From: Circinella minor
Lineage: Eukaryota > Mucoromycota > Mucoromycetes > Mucorales > Lichtheimiaceae
Assembly (NCBI GenBank): GCA_016758965.1
Contig: JAEPRB010000021.1
Location: 1 to 64,000 of the forward strand
DNA: 64,000 bases
Direction: 5' to 3'
This document shows positions 47,840 to 60,392 of the stretch, one piece after another. The notes under the pieces are model-generated. The model was not told where the DNA came from, ran no database searches, and saw nothing but the letters and a program-made list of their open reading frames with translations. Numbering within the stretch: the first letter of the stretch is position 1; each line of letters starts with the position of its first letter. Position numbers and translations under genes: made by a program.

Positions 47840-50800
47840 TTTGGTTGTGTTTGGTGAAGTAATAAAACGCGATTTGCTACGCGGTATCCGAACCTCAAAA
47901 TTTACGCGAAAACACGGGAGGATTATTATTGCGAGATATTGATTGGATAGCTATTATGCAACCTCAAGCCTTGTTATATTATCCCATCATACAATTTATA
48001 TAATAACTGGTGTTTTGATAGTTGTTTAAAAATATTATCTTTTTTTTATGTGACCATAGCATTTATATCGTTGAGAATATTCAAGTAATTTTTGAATTTC
48101 GTGCCTTTTTAAACAGCATCAGTTAAAAGGTACCCATAACCACCTAGTCCCATGTAGAACTTTAATTTCGTCATTGAATATTAATTATATGGGCAATAAG
48201 GAACAATAGCAACAAAGTTTAGTGTTTGATCTATTTTATTTCCAACTTTTAGGCTATAAGTCAAAACAATTCTAATCTAAATCGAGATTCAATCAGAATA
48301 CTGTACGTATAATATACCTATAAAAAGCACACAAAATAGTAGTAAAGTAATAAATAATATACGTACTATTACTGCATTATCATAAAACACCAATATCACA
48401 CTACTACTACTGTTACTAATTCCAAATAACATTATCCAAATGTATATCAACTTACCATAAGCAAATGGAAAGAAATTCACCAGATGAATATTTGACATTA
48501 AAAAAAGAAATTACTGTACGTACGTAAATTTGAAAGAAAATATTGTTATCTTCCCTATTATCAATATAAATAAAATAGCAACGATACTAGTAAGACAAGT
48601 CTCTTCCAGGCACACCCACCAGGTCTAGATATTTTTTTTCATATATTATAAATTTTTGTGGATGGTCTCTACCAGATAATGGTGTTCTTGTACAGCTCTT
48701 TTTTTCTTTTATAGATTGAGGAAAACGTTACCACACCACAAGGTTTGAGTACATATCCGCAAGGAAACTGTCTGGAGAAGGTTGTAATTAAGAGAACTCT
48801 AATATTATGGCGCCAGCCGTCTTGATAGCTATAATTATAAAGATAGAGTGCTTACATTTCATGGCAAGTGCTGACACAAAAAAAATACTTGTGCATATGT
48901 TTGTGTTTGTGTTTTTACTTGTATGAGTAAGTAGTCGATGATTGAGCAATTTTGTTTACTGGGTCTGTAAAGACACTACGTAGATGCTTGTTGAAACCAT
49001 TTTTTATGTGAAATACATACCCTGTCTCCATATACTTTTTTAATTCAACTCTAATTTTTTCCTCTATTATTATGACGACATGCTCATATTTTGATATACG
49101 AAATACTACCTAATTGGTATAGACAGTTTGATAACTTGCTCTCTAATATCCCTCTATTATTATGTCATCATGAATCAAATACAGTAGTTTCAGATTTTAT
49201 AGTACAAATTAAGATAAAATGTATGTAATATTACGTACTTGAATAATTCTGCGAGTTACTAATAGTTATATAGTAGTTGTCATGTAACAAGTGATATTAA
49301 AATAGTTATCTTTAACTCTACGTACGTAGATAAACTCGAGAGATAATTAGTTGTACATTACATAACCCTGGAGCATATGTTTTATTACTGCATTAATGGT
49401 TTTTTTAGACTTAAATCACAGCTTTATACAACTTATTCTTGATAATAATATAATGAATTGAACAAAGTTGAAAATGATTGTTGTATTATAAGAACATTAT
49501 CTCTTTATCCCAGATGAAATAAGAAATCATATTTAAAATACAGACGTGAACATAACTCAATTCTAAAAAGGAAACTGAGTAAAATCGCATAACGATGCCC
49601 TGGGCCTCGTCAACTTAAATTAAAGAATAAAAGAGAGTATCATGGCTAAGCCCAATATACTTCAGAACAGTAGCTATAGTAACCTTCTCAATATTAATGA
49701 CTAATCCCAAGTACCCAACTTTAATATCAATCCCCTACATCATTCAATTAACCAAGCCCCATAACTCATAGAATAGAAAATATATAAATACGGGTTGTAA
49801 ATATTATTTTAAAGAAATAACTTTATTTCTAGTTTTCAAATTATTATTAAAGATATATAACAAAGTCTCAAAGGATTTCATACCTTGTCTGTTTTTATTT
49901 CCTACTTTTATTAAAATAACCAAATATCACAATGATAATAAATAATGAACTTCATAATGGTTTTGTATGAAGTGTATAGATGTTAATATATGGCAAAATA
50001 GCGTCAAAATGTTGCTTACGTGTAAAAAAAAAGCAATATTCTAAGTTAAATGACACGATAAACTATCTTCCAATGTGTCAATGATTTTTTATAAAACGTT
50101 ACAAAAGTACTTTGTTTCTTATCTTTTTTAATGAAGCAAATGTATAGTAGCTTATTCACATCATCAAAGGAACTAATATCGAGGGATCTGACAGCCGGTT
50201 GATATAACATTTTGTAGCTGATTTTTTCTCTACGTAGAATAATCTCAAATACACTTTGAAAATCGAGGCACTGTAATATTGGAATGTTGATGATTCATAG
50301 AAAAATAGCTATATGGAAAAAGAAATACGACAGGCTCTCAGTAGCAATTTGTCTTCGGCCAAACCATCTTTTTTCCCAACAGTGTATTCGCGAAGGCGAT
50401 CTTTACACTGACAGAAAAGTCAAGCAGAACACATGCTCAAAGTATCGTCACCACATTAGTAGTTTAATTACACTCATTATCCTTTCGCATAAATCTTTTT
50501 TTCTTTCTTTTCCTCGTTGAATATCAGTTTTTCTTAATTAATCATAAATAACCGAACAATTTGGGTGAATAAATTTACTTCTGCAAAAGAAGAAGAAAGT
50601 TCCACCTAATCAAGCGCTCACTGGTATTATCCTCTTTTATCCTAAGTGAAAAAAGTAAAAGAACTCTATTAGTATAGCTCTTCTTTATAGATAATGCGAA
50701 ACTTACCAAATAAGATTCGCATTGGAAATACTGTAAGTATAGACAAGAGTTTCTATGCGGTCGACATGAAATACCATCTATTTTTTTCAGTCGCAAGCCA

Positions 50801-51173
50801 AAATCAATTGAAGATATCATCTTAATATTTCATAAGTAAGTCCTCAATACTGTTTAATCTAAGTTACAAAAAGATCTATAATTATTATTAAATAATTTCA
50901 GAGAAGTCCCGTTGTTACGAAGGACATTATACTGTAACGATATTTAGCTATCTTGGTATCATTTCTAAGTAACAGCTTTTACTTTTTCTTTATATATTAT
51001 TGAATCAGTATATTTTGAGCGTTGGTTTAAATATGGCGGGTATGAAAAACCTTTTATATCTAAGCCAGCTAAAAAAAAAAGAACTTCTTGAAACTTTATA
51101 AACTCAGATTTAATATAAAAAGGCTCATTGAACTCATTTCGAACATCCTCCTCTTTTTTGTCATCTATCAACA
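47840..51173. other. gene-free region between NSE2 and RPS4
   Basis: About 3.3 kb, AT-rich, with palindromic CTACGTACGTAG (49320-49331) and GTACGTAC (48515-48522) words. Short ORFs at 48289-48498, 50284-50520, 50575-50820 and 50965-51174 (minus) show no known motif. The last two lie in the RPS4 promoter and are probably spurious. No RNA gene recognised. Confidence 0.5.
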
Positions 51174-52522
51174 ATGGTAAGTAATTATTATATTTTAGAG
51201 TATCATTGCGTCTAAAGCCATAACATTCATCGATGGATGAATGAATGAATGGATGGATGGATACGTTAAATGGATGGATGGATTAATTTATTAATGGATA
51301 ATTAACGATATAATATTTTTCTTTTGCATATGTAGGCTCGTGGTCCCAAGAAACACATGAAGCGTTTGGCAGCTCCTAAGCACTGGATGTTGGACAAGCT
51401 TTTGGGTAGGTATTTTATAATACTTTACAAAAAAACATGTTTATGATGATTTACCAAAAATTATGTCAAGCTCAACAGTCGTAATAACTCATGACGATTT
51501 TGGATTCTCTGAATACATGTTAAATCAAAAAAATATTTTTTAAACATTTTAATTAATCATTTTGATCTCAATTGATAATTATAGGTGGTTACGCCCCTAA
51601 GCCCAGCGCCGGTCCCCACAAGACCCGCGAGTGTTTGCCTCTCATCATTTTCTTGCGTAACCGTCTTAAGTACGCTTTGAACGGTCGTGAAGTCCAAGCC
51701 ATTCTTATGCAACGTTTGGTCAAGGTTGACCACAAGGTCCGTACCGACTCCACCTTCCCCGCTGGTTTCATGGGTAAGTCCTATAATTTCATTTTTTAAA
51801 AAATAAAAACGTTATATATATTATGAACATGGTGATTGATGGCGAAAGCTTTGACGAATCACGGATGATTTTTTTTCTTTTCCATGAATTTTTTTTGGTT
51901 TTGATATTTTTCAGATGTCATCTCCATTGAAAAGACTGGTGAGAACTTCCGTCTCGTCTATGACATTAAGGGTCGCTTCGCCATCCACCGCATTACCGAT
52001 GAGGAAGCCAAGTACAAGTTGTGCCGTGTCAAGAAGGTTATGGTTGGCAAGGGTGGTGTCCCTTACGTTGTTACCCACGATGGTCGTACCCTCCGTTACC
52101 CCGATCCTTTGATCAAGGCTAACGATACTATCCGTTATGATTTGGAAAACGGTAAGATCACTGACTTTGTTAAGTTCGATACCGGTAATGTCTGTATGGT
52201 TACTGGTGGTCGTAATATTGGTCGTGTTGGTATGCTTGTTCACCGTGAACGTCACATTGGTGGTTTCGAAATTGTTCACATCAAGGATTCCTTGGACCGT
52301 GTCTTCGCTACCCGTATCTCTAACGTTTTCGTTATTGGTGAAGGTAATTTATTTTTCTTTTTCATTATTTAATTTTTATTACGTTTGTATGGTTATTAAT
52401 TCAATAATTTTTTTTTTTTGGAAATAGGTAACAAGCCCTGGATCTCTCTTCCCAAGGGTAAGGGTGTTAAGCTTACCATTGCTGAAGAACGTGACCGCAG
52501 ACGTGCTGCTGCCGCTCAATAA
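51174..52522 (+). CDS. RPS4: 40S ribosomal protein eS4
   Basis: Complete cytosolic small-subunit protein of about 260 aa from five exons: 51174-51176 (the ATG alone), 51336-51405, 51585-51773, 51915-52343, 52428-52522. The sequence is unmistakable: [42 protein letters not shown], an S4-like RNA-binding segment ([20 protein letters not shown]), [16 protein letters not shown], the eS4 central domain LPDGRT-like [14 protein letters not shown], and a KOW-like [13 protein letters not shown]. Codon choice is strongly biased to C-ending and GGT/CGT codons, unlike the surrounding AT-rich genes, as expected for very high expression. An initiator exon holding only ATG is common in fungal ribosomal protein genes. 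Intron 2 hosts a candidate snoRNA. Confidence 0.98.
51232..51282. repeat. (ATGG/ATGA)n tetranucleotide repeat in RPS4 intron 1
   Basis: Repeated GATGGATGAATGAATG and GGATGGATGG units, interrupted by TACGTTAAA. Wholly intronic, so length variation would not change the protein. Confidence 0.9.
51434..51521 (+). ncRNA. candidate intronic box C/D snoRNA
   Basis: Inside RPS4 intron 2 (51406-51584) the sequence has every hallmark in order: a 5' terminal stem AACATGT (51434-51440), C box ATGATGA (51443-51449), a C'-like TGACGA (51492-51497), D box CTGA (51509-51512) and a 3' terminal stem ACATGTT (51515-51521) that is the exact reverse complement of the 5' stem. D' is weak (a CTCA at 51471-51474 is possible). 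Total length is about 88 nt, normal for the class. The guide next to box D would be about GATTTTGGATTCT. Host gene type (ribosomal protein intron) is typical of C/D snoRNAs. The rRNA target was not identified by eye. Confidence 0.72.
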
Positions 52523-52550
52523 GCTTTATTTTTATTTTGCGCATTGTTTC

Positions 52551-52556
52551 AATAAA
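52551..52556 (+). terminator. polyadenylation signal AATAAA of RPS4
   Basis: AATAAA hexamer 28 nt after the RPS4 stop codon, followed by an A-rich stretch and, at about 52591, a T8 run. Position fits a eukaryotic poly(A) signal with a short 3' UTR. Confidence 0.55.
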
Positions 52557-52757
52557 AAAATAATTGGTTCCGAGCCATTATATGATGTCTGTTTTTTTGT
52601 GAATGTGTGGATGTGATATTAAATTTATAGTAGTTGTGAAAGTGGGTTATCTTTGATTTGCTTCTACGGAGTACTTTTAAAATATGTGGTTAATGTCATT
52701 CTGTTCGCTCCATTTTTTTTATTGAAATAACAAGTAACATTAAAGAATGTGTGATTT

Positions 52758-54599
52758 TTATTGTTTATTTAAACGTAAAGTACATATGTCAACTTGACGT
52801 TGCCAATTCATGCGTAAAAGGAAAATCGTTTGTATCGAAGAAATAGCAAGTAGCCCTGCACATAATGCAGTCCATAGTCCTGTTAATTCAAGATGTGGTG
52901 AACCAAATGAGAGAAAAACACCAAGTGGCAAGGCAAATATATAATACCCTATCAAATTAACTGTTGCAGACCAATGCTGACAACCTGATCCTCTTAACGC
53001 GCCCCCTGAAGCGCCAGCAACACCATCCACCATTTGAAATATGGCTAGAAACGGTAACACCTTGCTAACCAATGCTACAACAGCCATATCTTCTGAAAAT
53101 AAAAATCCAAAAATATTTTTGGTGGCTAATAAGACAATAGCAGATATAACCCCAATCAAAAAGGCAAGTATAGTACTGACGATAGAAGACATTTTAGCGT
53201 GACTATGTAAGCCACGGCCCAGCCAGTAGCCTACTCTCGTTGTAGTTGCAACAGAAATACCGAGGGGGACTGTACACAAAAGGTCGTCTGCAATAACAAT
53301 AATACTTTGTGCTGCCATGGTAGTCGACGAGTCAAGTAAGCCGACAAGAACCGTTACAACCTCGAAGGCTGCATATTCGCTTCCAAGAGAAATTATGCCA
53401 GGAATAGCAAGGCCGAGGAACTCTTTCCATTGTTTGAAAGCTTCTCGATGGATTGGCCATAGTCCCCATTCTGCTTCCTTGTGATTACTATCGCCAAAAA
53501 TACACATAAAACCAATCAGAACAAACAACATGATCCAGTGGGTTAGAGAGGATGCTATTGGAGCACCAATAAAACCAAGATCTAAGGTATGTACAAATAG
53601 GTATGTTATAAGTACATTCAATGGTGAGCACATCATAAGTGTGATCGTGCTTGCATGGGGCAATATCTCTTGTGCCTGAAGATATTTTTTGATTGCTTCG
53701 AATCCAATATACGCTGGTGTTCCTACGTATGATTATAAATTATATAAAATTTTCTTATAATTAATTAGAACATAGTTATTTACAATTAGCATTATTATTC
53801 ATGTATGTATCTAAGTACCAGGTATTGCATAACGTAGAAATTCTTGCACCATTTGACATAATAAAGCATCTTGTCCTAGCAACAACAATACGGGTTCAAC
53901 AAAATACCAAAGAACGGCTACTGGGATAAAGCATACATTCAATAAAATACAAGTGCGTTGAAGTAATATATTCATTTCTCGTCTTTTTTGAATATATGAT
54001 TTATCATTTGATGCACCCCATAACTGTGAACCCAGTGTATCTATAATAAGTGTCAATAACATTACCTTAAATTTTTGTATTTATAAATGGACTACGTAGT
54101 TTTAGAGCATCAGAATATGAATAAAAAAGAACATGTAATATATACCTAGTGCAGTAGACCCTCCTAAACCTAATAACCAGCCAGTGATCGTAGCAAACAT
54201 AAATGCAAATACTGATGCAGCTAGTTCTTGGGATCCTAATCGACCAACCACCAGAACAGATCCTGTTTGGAGCGAGTATTGAAGCATATAAGTCAAAACA
54301 GCAGGATTTGAAACTTGCATAAGAATTTTAAACTCTTGAATTACTGCTTTTGCAGAAAGTGAATGAATAGAATCATCTTCTTTTTTTTGTACCTCCACAT
54401 CCACTTGATGATTATCAACAACCAGTTGATCTATCGTAGCCGCAGTGGAATAATAATCACGCTTTTTTTTGTTGGGTGGATTATTATTATGATCGTGTAA
54501 TAAAAGTGAAGTGTAAGTATCATCATTACTGCTGGTGCGACGTAATTCGCTATTTGATGTGAAGTTTGTTGAAGATAGAAACTGTAAATGATTTAACAT
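52758..54599 (-). CDS. MATE family multidrug/organic cation efflux transporter
   Basis: About 550 aa from three exons (first exon from ATG 54599 to a donor near 54146, second about 54030-53814, third about 53719-52758). A cytosolic N-terminus of about 100 residues (Asn/Asp/Ser-rich, KKKR) precedes twelve predicted helices in two MatE repeats. Repeat 1 carries NPAVLTYMLQYSLQTGSVLVVGRLGSQELAAS and the family motif LDTLGSQLWGA (spliced between exons 1 and 2). Repeat 2 has LGLAIPGIISLGSEYAAFEVV, TVPLGISVATTTRVGYWLG and 'LRGSGCQHWSATVNLIGYYIFALPLGVFL'. These proteins export organic compounds using H+ or Na+ gradients at plasma or vacuolar membranes. Substrate unknown. The eukaryotic MATE (not bacterial NorM) consensus is matched. 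Confidence 0.94.
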
Positions 54600-55523
54600 A
54601 TTAATAATGGAATAAACTATAATTGTACTGTAGAATGCAGATTTTTTTTAATAAATATTAGATTTTATATTAAAACGCGACCGATATTTGTAAGTAGAAA
54701 AAAGAATATTGAGAGCTATCGTTGTAATAAAGAGGAAAGAAAGGCAAAGAACAAAAAATAAAAGAGACAGTCGTCATCATCATAATCGTTATTGACTCCC
54801 GCTATTTGTTTCAGATTCATCATAATATATTGTAACTTGGTAAAATAAATATTTACTGTTATTCAGAATTATTAGACCCCAATGTGAGAGAAATAACTAA
54901 AATAGGTAATTTACTCTTCTCAAGTTCGTCCTATTCCGTGCCCCCTTATTCTTTTTATAATGATTATGTATGGCTATTTATTTTTACAGTTACTTTTTGG
55001 TGGATTTTTTATTTCATGCAACAAATGTTGTAGAAATCTATATCAGCACGCGGAAAAGAGATAATAATACATGTGCACGTGACTTGAAAATTAACCTTGT
55101 TTCAGTATTCTTTATAGCACTCATAATTAATCACGAGCACGTACAAAATAAAGGCTTTTTAGAAAACAAATTGTCTTTAGTGTATATATTCATATATGAA
55201 TGTTAATAGATGGATAAGATGTGCTAATATAGTACCGTATCAACATGTGCCCTGATCAATAGCAGGATAGACTATTCATCCATTTTTATGGATACTATTA
55301 CAATGTCTTATAAATAACCAAGAATATCCGTAATCGTTTTTGTTGTCGCTGCTGCAATAACTTACCCCACAACCTATACGCGGATAACCAAATCTATCCA
55401 AATTCTCCGCAAGTTTTGTAATATGATATCAGTGACGCAATGCCCACAGGGCGTTTTGCTTTCTGTGCTCGACAACAATTCAATAAACGAAATTACTGTT
55501 TCTTGTTGTTTTACACAACAATA
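54600..55523. other. divergent promoter region MATE / M3 peptidase
   Basis: About 920 bp, AT-rich. A 78-codon ORF at 54970-55206 has no recognisable feature. An in-frame upstream ATG for the peptidase at 55440 is possible (see that entry). Confidence 0.5.
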
Positions 55524-58500
55524 ATGTATAGAGCTACAGGACGAACAATCAATCAATCTATTATCCGACTATCACAAAATCGACGTATTGTCAATCCAAG
55601 CGCCTATTCACGACGATTAACTACTATTGAACAAAGAGCAACTCAATTAAACAAAAAAGTAACAACTCCAAAGTTCCGGATTCAAGAACGCGTAGCTACA
55701 CGTTCTACATTACCAACTTTTCGATCCATGACAACTGCTACTAACGAGATCACAGCATATAAACAATCGCCTTTTGTTCAATGGAAACTCTTTCCCGATT
55801 TCGAGAAACTTTTGGGAGAATGCAAACCAGAACAAGCTATCCCCGTGTTTCAGCAATTGATCAATGAAGCACGAGACAAGTTTTTGGCATTAGAAAAAGA
55901 ATTCCAACCTACTTTTGATGGCACAATCGGACAATGTAAAGTATAATAACCATATTAATAAATTTTAATCCGTAAAAGCTTACTTGAAAAAAGAATGAAG
56001 AAATACTGGGTGTAGAGTTAATTAAGTGCGTTCGGTAACAATTATTTTTTTTTCTTTATCTATAGTATCCGAATTGGAAGATGAAATCTCACGAGCATAT
56101 GGTCTTTTGTCGCACTTAAATGGTGTCAAAAACTCTCCTGAATTGCGTGAAACATTAGAAAAAATTCAGGTACAGTTAAAAAAGAAAAATGTTGTCAAAG
56201 AATTGAGAGGAAATGAATTTTGACATATCACCTGAGAGATTAAAGTGACCTTTACTGACTTGTCTATAAAAAGCCGGAATTTATTAAATTAAGCTTGCTT
56301 ATGAATCAATCAATTCCCAAGTATAATGCCTTGGAAACATTGAAGAACTCGGATGAATGGAACAAATTGAACAGTGTACAACAACGTATTGTAGATAAAT
56401 CGTTACGTAGTATGAAGAATACTGGTATCGGATTTCCTGAAAATTCTCCTGAGAAGAAACGATTTAACGAAATTTCGGAACGACTTTCTCAATTATCCCT
56501 TTCGTTCAACAACAATGTATTGGATGCGACAAAGGCTTACAAGCGCGTTGTAAAAGATAGTACCGAGTTGGAAGGGTGTTCAGAAACACTCTTAGAAACA
56601 CTTAAAAAGAATGGAGAACAGCTCGGTGAAACAGAAGGATTTTGTATTACTCTCGATTTCCCTATTTATGGACCATTCATGATGAATTGTAGTAATCGTG
56701 CTTTACGTGAAGAGGTAATATATATATATATATATATATATAGAATAATGAAATGTATGACAAGAAACATGGCTGTGTAAATGCAACAAAAAACCTCATT
56801 GACAAAAAGTCACATGTTCTAAAATAGATATATAAAGCTAACATTACCAAGGCTTCGGAAGGTGCAATGAACAACGAACCAGTCATTAACGAGATCTTAT
56901 GCTTGCGGCGCGAAAAGGCCAATTTACTGGGTTACAAGTCCCACGCGGATTTGTCCCTTTCCGTCAAAATGGCCCAGGACATCGAATCGGCCCAGAACCT
57001 ACTTGACAGATTATTTGATGCATCTATCGGAAGTGCACAAAAAGAGGTTGAAAAATTAACGCAGTTTGCAGCTACCGAATTGGGTATGACAGCCCCGTTG
57101 TCACCCTGGGATACATCTTATGCATCTGAACAATATCGCAGAAAATTATTCAAGTTTGATGAAGAAACTATTTCTCAATATTTTGCTTTTCCCAAAGTGC
57201 TTCAAGGATTGTTTGATGTAGCAAACGAAATCTTGGGTGTGCAAGTACGAGAATTAAGTCCAGCTGAATTGAAAACAAACAAAATCACAACGTGGCACGA
57301 CGATGTTAAAGTTTTTGAAGTGTCTGAGAAAGGTGAAGTCAAGGCGTATTTTTATGGTGACTTCTATTCCAGACCTTCAGAAAAGCGAAGTGGTGCATGG
57401 ATGGACACTGTAACCACAAGAACCAAGCACTTAGATGGTCATGTAACCCTACCTGTTGGTAAGTTCTTTGTTATTGCTGTTATTGCTACCGTTGTTATTA
57501 TTATTACTATTATTATTGCTTTTTTGATATATGACGAGTTTTAACCCCTTAATCCTTCCTCTTTTTTTTTTAATCTGTACTCGTTGTATTAGCATACCTT
57601 ATATGTAACCAGCCACCACCACAGTCGCAAGATGAACCTTCCTTGATGAAATTCAGAGACGTCGAGACATTGTTTCACGAATTCGGACACTGCTTGCAAC
57701 ATGTGAGTTCCAGACAAAAACATCTTAAAAATGTCAATAATAATAGTATTGAAAACCTGTCGGCTGACTATTTGATTAGATGATGACCCGTGTAGAGTAC
57801 CCTGATGCTTCTGGTATTAATGGTATCGAATGGGACTTTGTTGAAGTAAGAAGAAAGTGTAAACATATTCTATTACAGACTGGCCCTTGCGCCATATCCT
57901 TATCTACTTTTTATTGAACTACATTTGTTGTATATTACCCAGGTTGCATCGCAATTCATGGAGAACTTTTGCAGCGAACCAGAATGGCTTAACCGTTTAT
58001 CTGGACATTACAAGACAGGAGAAAATATGCCTCAGGAAATGATCGATGCACTTGTTAAGGGTCGCGAGTTCCTGAGTGGTATGGCCATGTTAAGACAGGT
58101 ATAGCAATAGTTAATGTTATTACTATTCTTTTTTATTCTATCATAACGTAATACTGAAACTAAATCTGGACGACAACAATAACAAAAAAAAAAAACAGCT
58201 CCATTTTTCCAAGGTTGACTTGGCTTTGCATTCCACGTTCACGCCACCAAAGTCATCTTCGGATAAGTCCGTTTTTGATCTCGATGCAGAGATCGCCAAG
58301 GGTACAACCCTCATTCCAAGATTACCAGAAGATCGATTCCTTTGTAGTTTTCTTCATATCTTTGGTGGTGGGTATAGTGCAGGTTATTATAGGTACGCTG
58401 AGGAAGGACTCAGAAGAAAACAAATCTATTATCTTTTTTTCCTTTCAATCTTTTAATCAGTAGTATTAACTCATACATGGGTACTATACTATAGTTACAA

Positions 58501-58723
58501 ATGGTCGGAAACTTACTCAGCAGATGCCTATGCTGCATTTGAAGAAGCAGCGCAACGAGGAGGTAAACCGGCCATATCACAAATTGGAACATTGTACCGT
58601 GATACCATTCTGGCCCTCGGGGGTGGAACCCCACCAAGTGAAGTTTGGAAAATGTTTCGAGGCCGGGGTAATGTTGATGTCAGCGCATTATTACGGCACT
58701 CTGGGTTATTGGCCCACAAATAG
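55524..58723 (+). CDS. M3 family oligopeptidase, probably mitochondrial (oligopeptidase A / organellar oligopeptidase type)
   Basis: About 780-aa zinc metallopeptidase in nine exons. The active-site HEFGH lies at 57676-57690 (inside ETLFHEFGHCLQHMMTRVEY), and the third ligand Glu is in GIEWDFVEVASQFMENF, completed across the next intron. The C-terminus has [35 protein letters not shown] and ILALGGGTPPSEVWKMFRGR...ALLRHSGL, which is the oligopeptidase A (PrlC) pattern rather than thimet oligopeptidase. The N-terminus (MYRATGRTINQSIIRLSQNRRIV...SRRLT) is a good mitochondrial presequence; an alternative ATG at 55440 would add 28 residues and weaken it. The enzyme degrades short peptides, including cleaved presequences, in organelles. 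Exon 5 (about 56860-57000) is noticeably GC-richer than its neighbours. Confidence 0.93.
56717..56742. repeat. intronic (AT)n repeat
   Basis: Thirteen AT copies directly after the GTAATA donor of an M3 peptidase intron. Non-coding; likely polymorphic in length. Confidence 0.9.
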
Positions 58724-59588
58724 AACTTATGTTGACCCAATAAACAAGTATAACAAAAAACTTATTATAATGATTTATATAAGCATTTATTAGCACTATT
58801 GTTATTTTTTTTCCTGCAATTTTTTCTTGTTATAGTAATTACATATCAGGATATGATATGTTGTGTACACAACAACAAAATAACTTTCTCCCCCACCCCC
58901 TGGCTTATGAGTAGTGGCATCATCAATATCTCATAGAAATAAAATGTATTATGATGTCTTTTAGCACTGAACTTTCTCATTTTACCAAAAACTAAATAGT
59001 AAATAGAGAAAGAAGCCCAGGTTCAAAATCGATCATCGTAGTGAAACTTGCGGGTTGGTCCTGGTTATATTTAACGGGACGATTGTTGACGATTTTTCTG
59101 TACTCGAAGGACCTTATTTTTCGTCGGACGAAGGAACGTTTCCGAGTGTTTTTTCTCCCAGATCATGTGTTTCTTTCTCTTTCTTTTTTCAATAAACGAA
59201 GGCTAGTCCAAAAAGAGAATTGAAAGTGTACACTACAAGAATGAAATAGTTTGTATACCGGGTCACGTGTATTAATAAAAAATAAAGGACATACATACAC
59301 ACAGGAATTACACCTACCATTATTATTATTTTATCCCCTGTCTCTTTTATATGGAAATCACCTTTTTTTGACAACAAAAACACTGTTGAGACTTTTGTCA
59401 GTCGCATTCTTTCTACAAGTATTGATATTAAATTTTATATAAAAACGGGTATTCAGCATTCTCTTGCGCTTATTAACCTGCTTCTTTTTTTCCTGTTTGC
59501 CTGTCCTTAAACAAAACAAAACAAAAAAAGTTTTGAAAAACAATTTACCTTTGTTTTGCTTTTCTTTTTGTTTTTTTTATTTGCAATT
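58724..59588. other. intergenic region upstream of the C2H2 gene
   Basis: About 865 bp. The first part is the peptidase 3' flank (AAATAAA at about 58937). The last 120 bp before the C2H2 ATG is strongly pyrimidine-rich, like other promoters here. No gene recognised. Confidence 0.5.
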
Positions 59589-60392
59589 ATGGTTCCTGCT
59601 TTCTCTTCACCGCATCCACTTCCTCTTCATCATCATCACCAAGACCAAGATCAGCTGCTTCACCTTCAACGACCTTTTGTCTATGAAAATTGCGAGTTAA
59701 CGCCGAATCAATATCAACAGGAGTGTCACGAACAAGAACACAAATTTCAAGAATATGAGTCTACATCTTCGCCGTGGGCACTACAAGAATCTCCTTGGCT
59801 TTCACCATTGTCATGGCAAGGGGAATCTCCTCCACCCTTGATATATTCGGAAAATGATGTCGACATGAAATGTATGTCATTGGGAAGCTACTGTTCTTAT
59901 ATTGATACATCGTTGACGACTCGATCCGAAAAACAGTATCCAATGGCTGACTACTTTACTTACAGACGTGATAGCAGCAGTAGTAGCGCTAGTAGTACAA
60001 GCAGTAGCTCTAATAGCTCCTGCAGCGTTCTAAGTAATAGCTGCTATGAGGAGATGGCAACAAAACACGCTAGTCCTGTCGAACAGTGTTGTACTACGAG
60101 TAATACAACGAGTATTAGTACATCACACCGTGCGTATTCACGCCGACATTTGACAACAAGCAGTGGTCGACCATATCAATGCGGTGTTTGTTCCAGAAAC
60201 TTTGCGAGGCGTCACGATCTTGAACGACATACCCGAGTTCATACAGGAGTTAAACCATATGTATGCCCTTGTTGTTTGAAAGCTTTTCCACGATCAGATG
60301 CACGCGGACGACATTTCCGAAACGAACCCAAATGCCGTACAGGTCCAGAAGTATTGGCATTTATAAAAAAACGTATTCGGGATACGATTTAG
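59589..60392 (+). CDS. C2H2 zinc-finger protein, probable transcription factor
   Basis: Single-exon 267-aa protein. Two zinc fingers lie at the C-terminus. Finger 1 is canonical, C198-x2-C201-x12-H214-x3-H218 (CGVCSRNFARRHDLERHTRVH), joined by a TGVKPYV linker to finger 2, C226-x2-C229-x12-H242-x6-C249, which has Cys in place of the last His. The preceding 197 residues are disordered: His run at 14-17, Gln-rich segment, Ser/Pro-rich SPWLSPLSWQ, and a long Ser/Asn tract (about 135-160). The RRHDLERHTR and RSDARGRHFR helices resemble fungal stress regulators of the Crz1/Msn2 class at the level of finger type only. It ends KKRIRDTI. Likely nuclear. DNA target unknown. A start at 59556 has no ATG; the ATG at 59589 is used. 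Confidence 0.88.
   Translation: MVPAFSSPHPLPLHHHHQDQDQLLHLQRPFVYENCELTPNQYQQECHEQEHKFQEYESTSSPWALQESPWLSPLSWQGESPPPLIYSENDVDMKCMSLGSYCSYIDTSLTTRSEKQYPMADYFTYRRDSSSSSASSTSSSSNSSCSVLSNSCYEEMATKHASPVEQCCTTSNTTSISTSHRAYSRRHLTTSSGRPYQCGVCSRNFARRHDLERHTRVHTGVKPYVCPCCLKAFPRSDARGRHFRNEPKCRTGPEVLAFIKKRIRDTI

Noticed and set aside
48300..49340. Many TACGTA and GTACGTAC palindromes (also at 62287-62332)
   Set aside because: A rough count over the window is only moderately above what base composition predicts, so no specific element is claimed.
50575..51174. Two minus-strand ORFs next to RPS4
   Set aside because: They overlap the RPS4 promoter and first ATG, have no motif, and cannot be joined into one convincing spliced frame.
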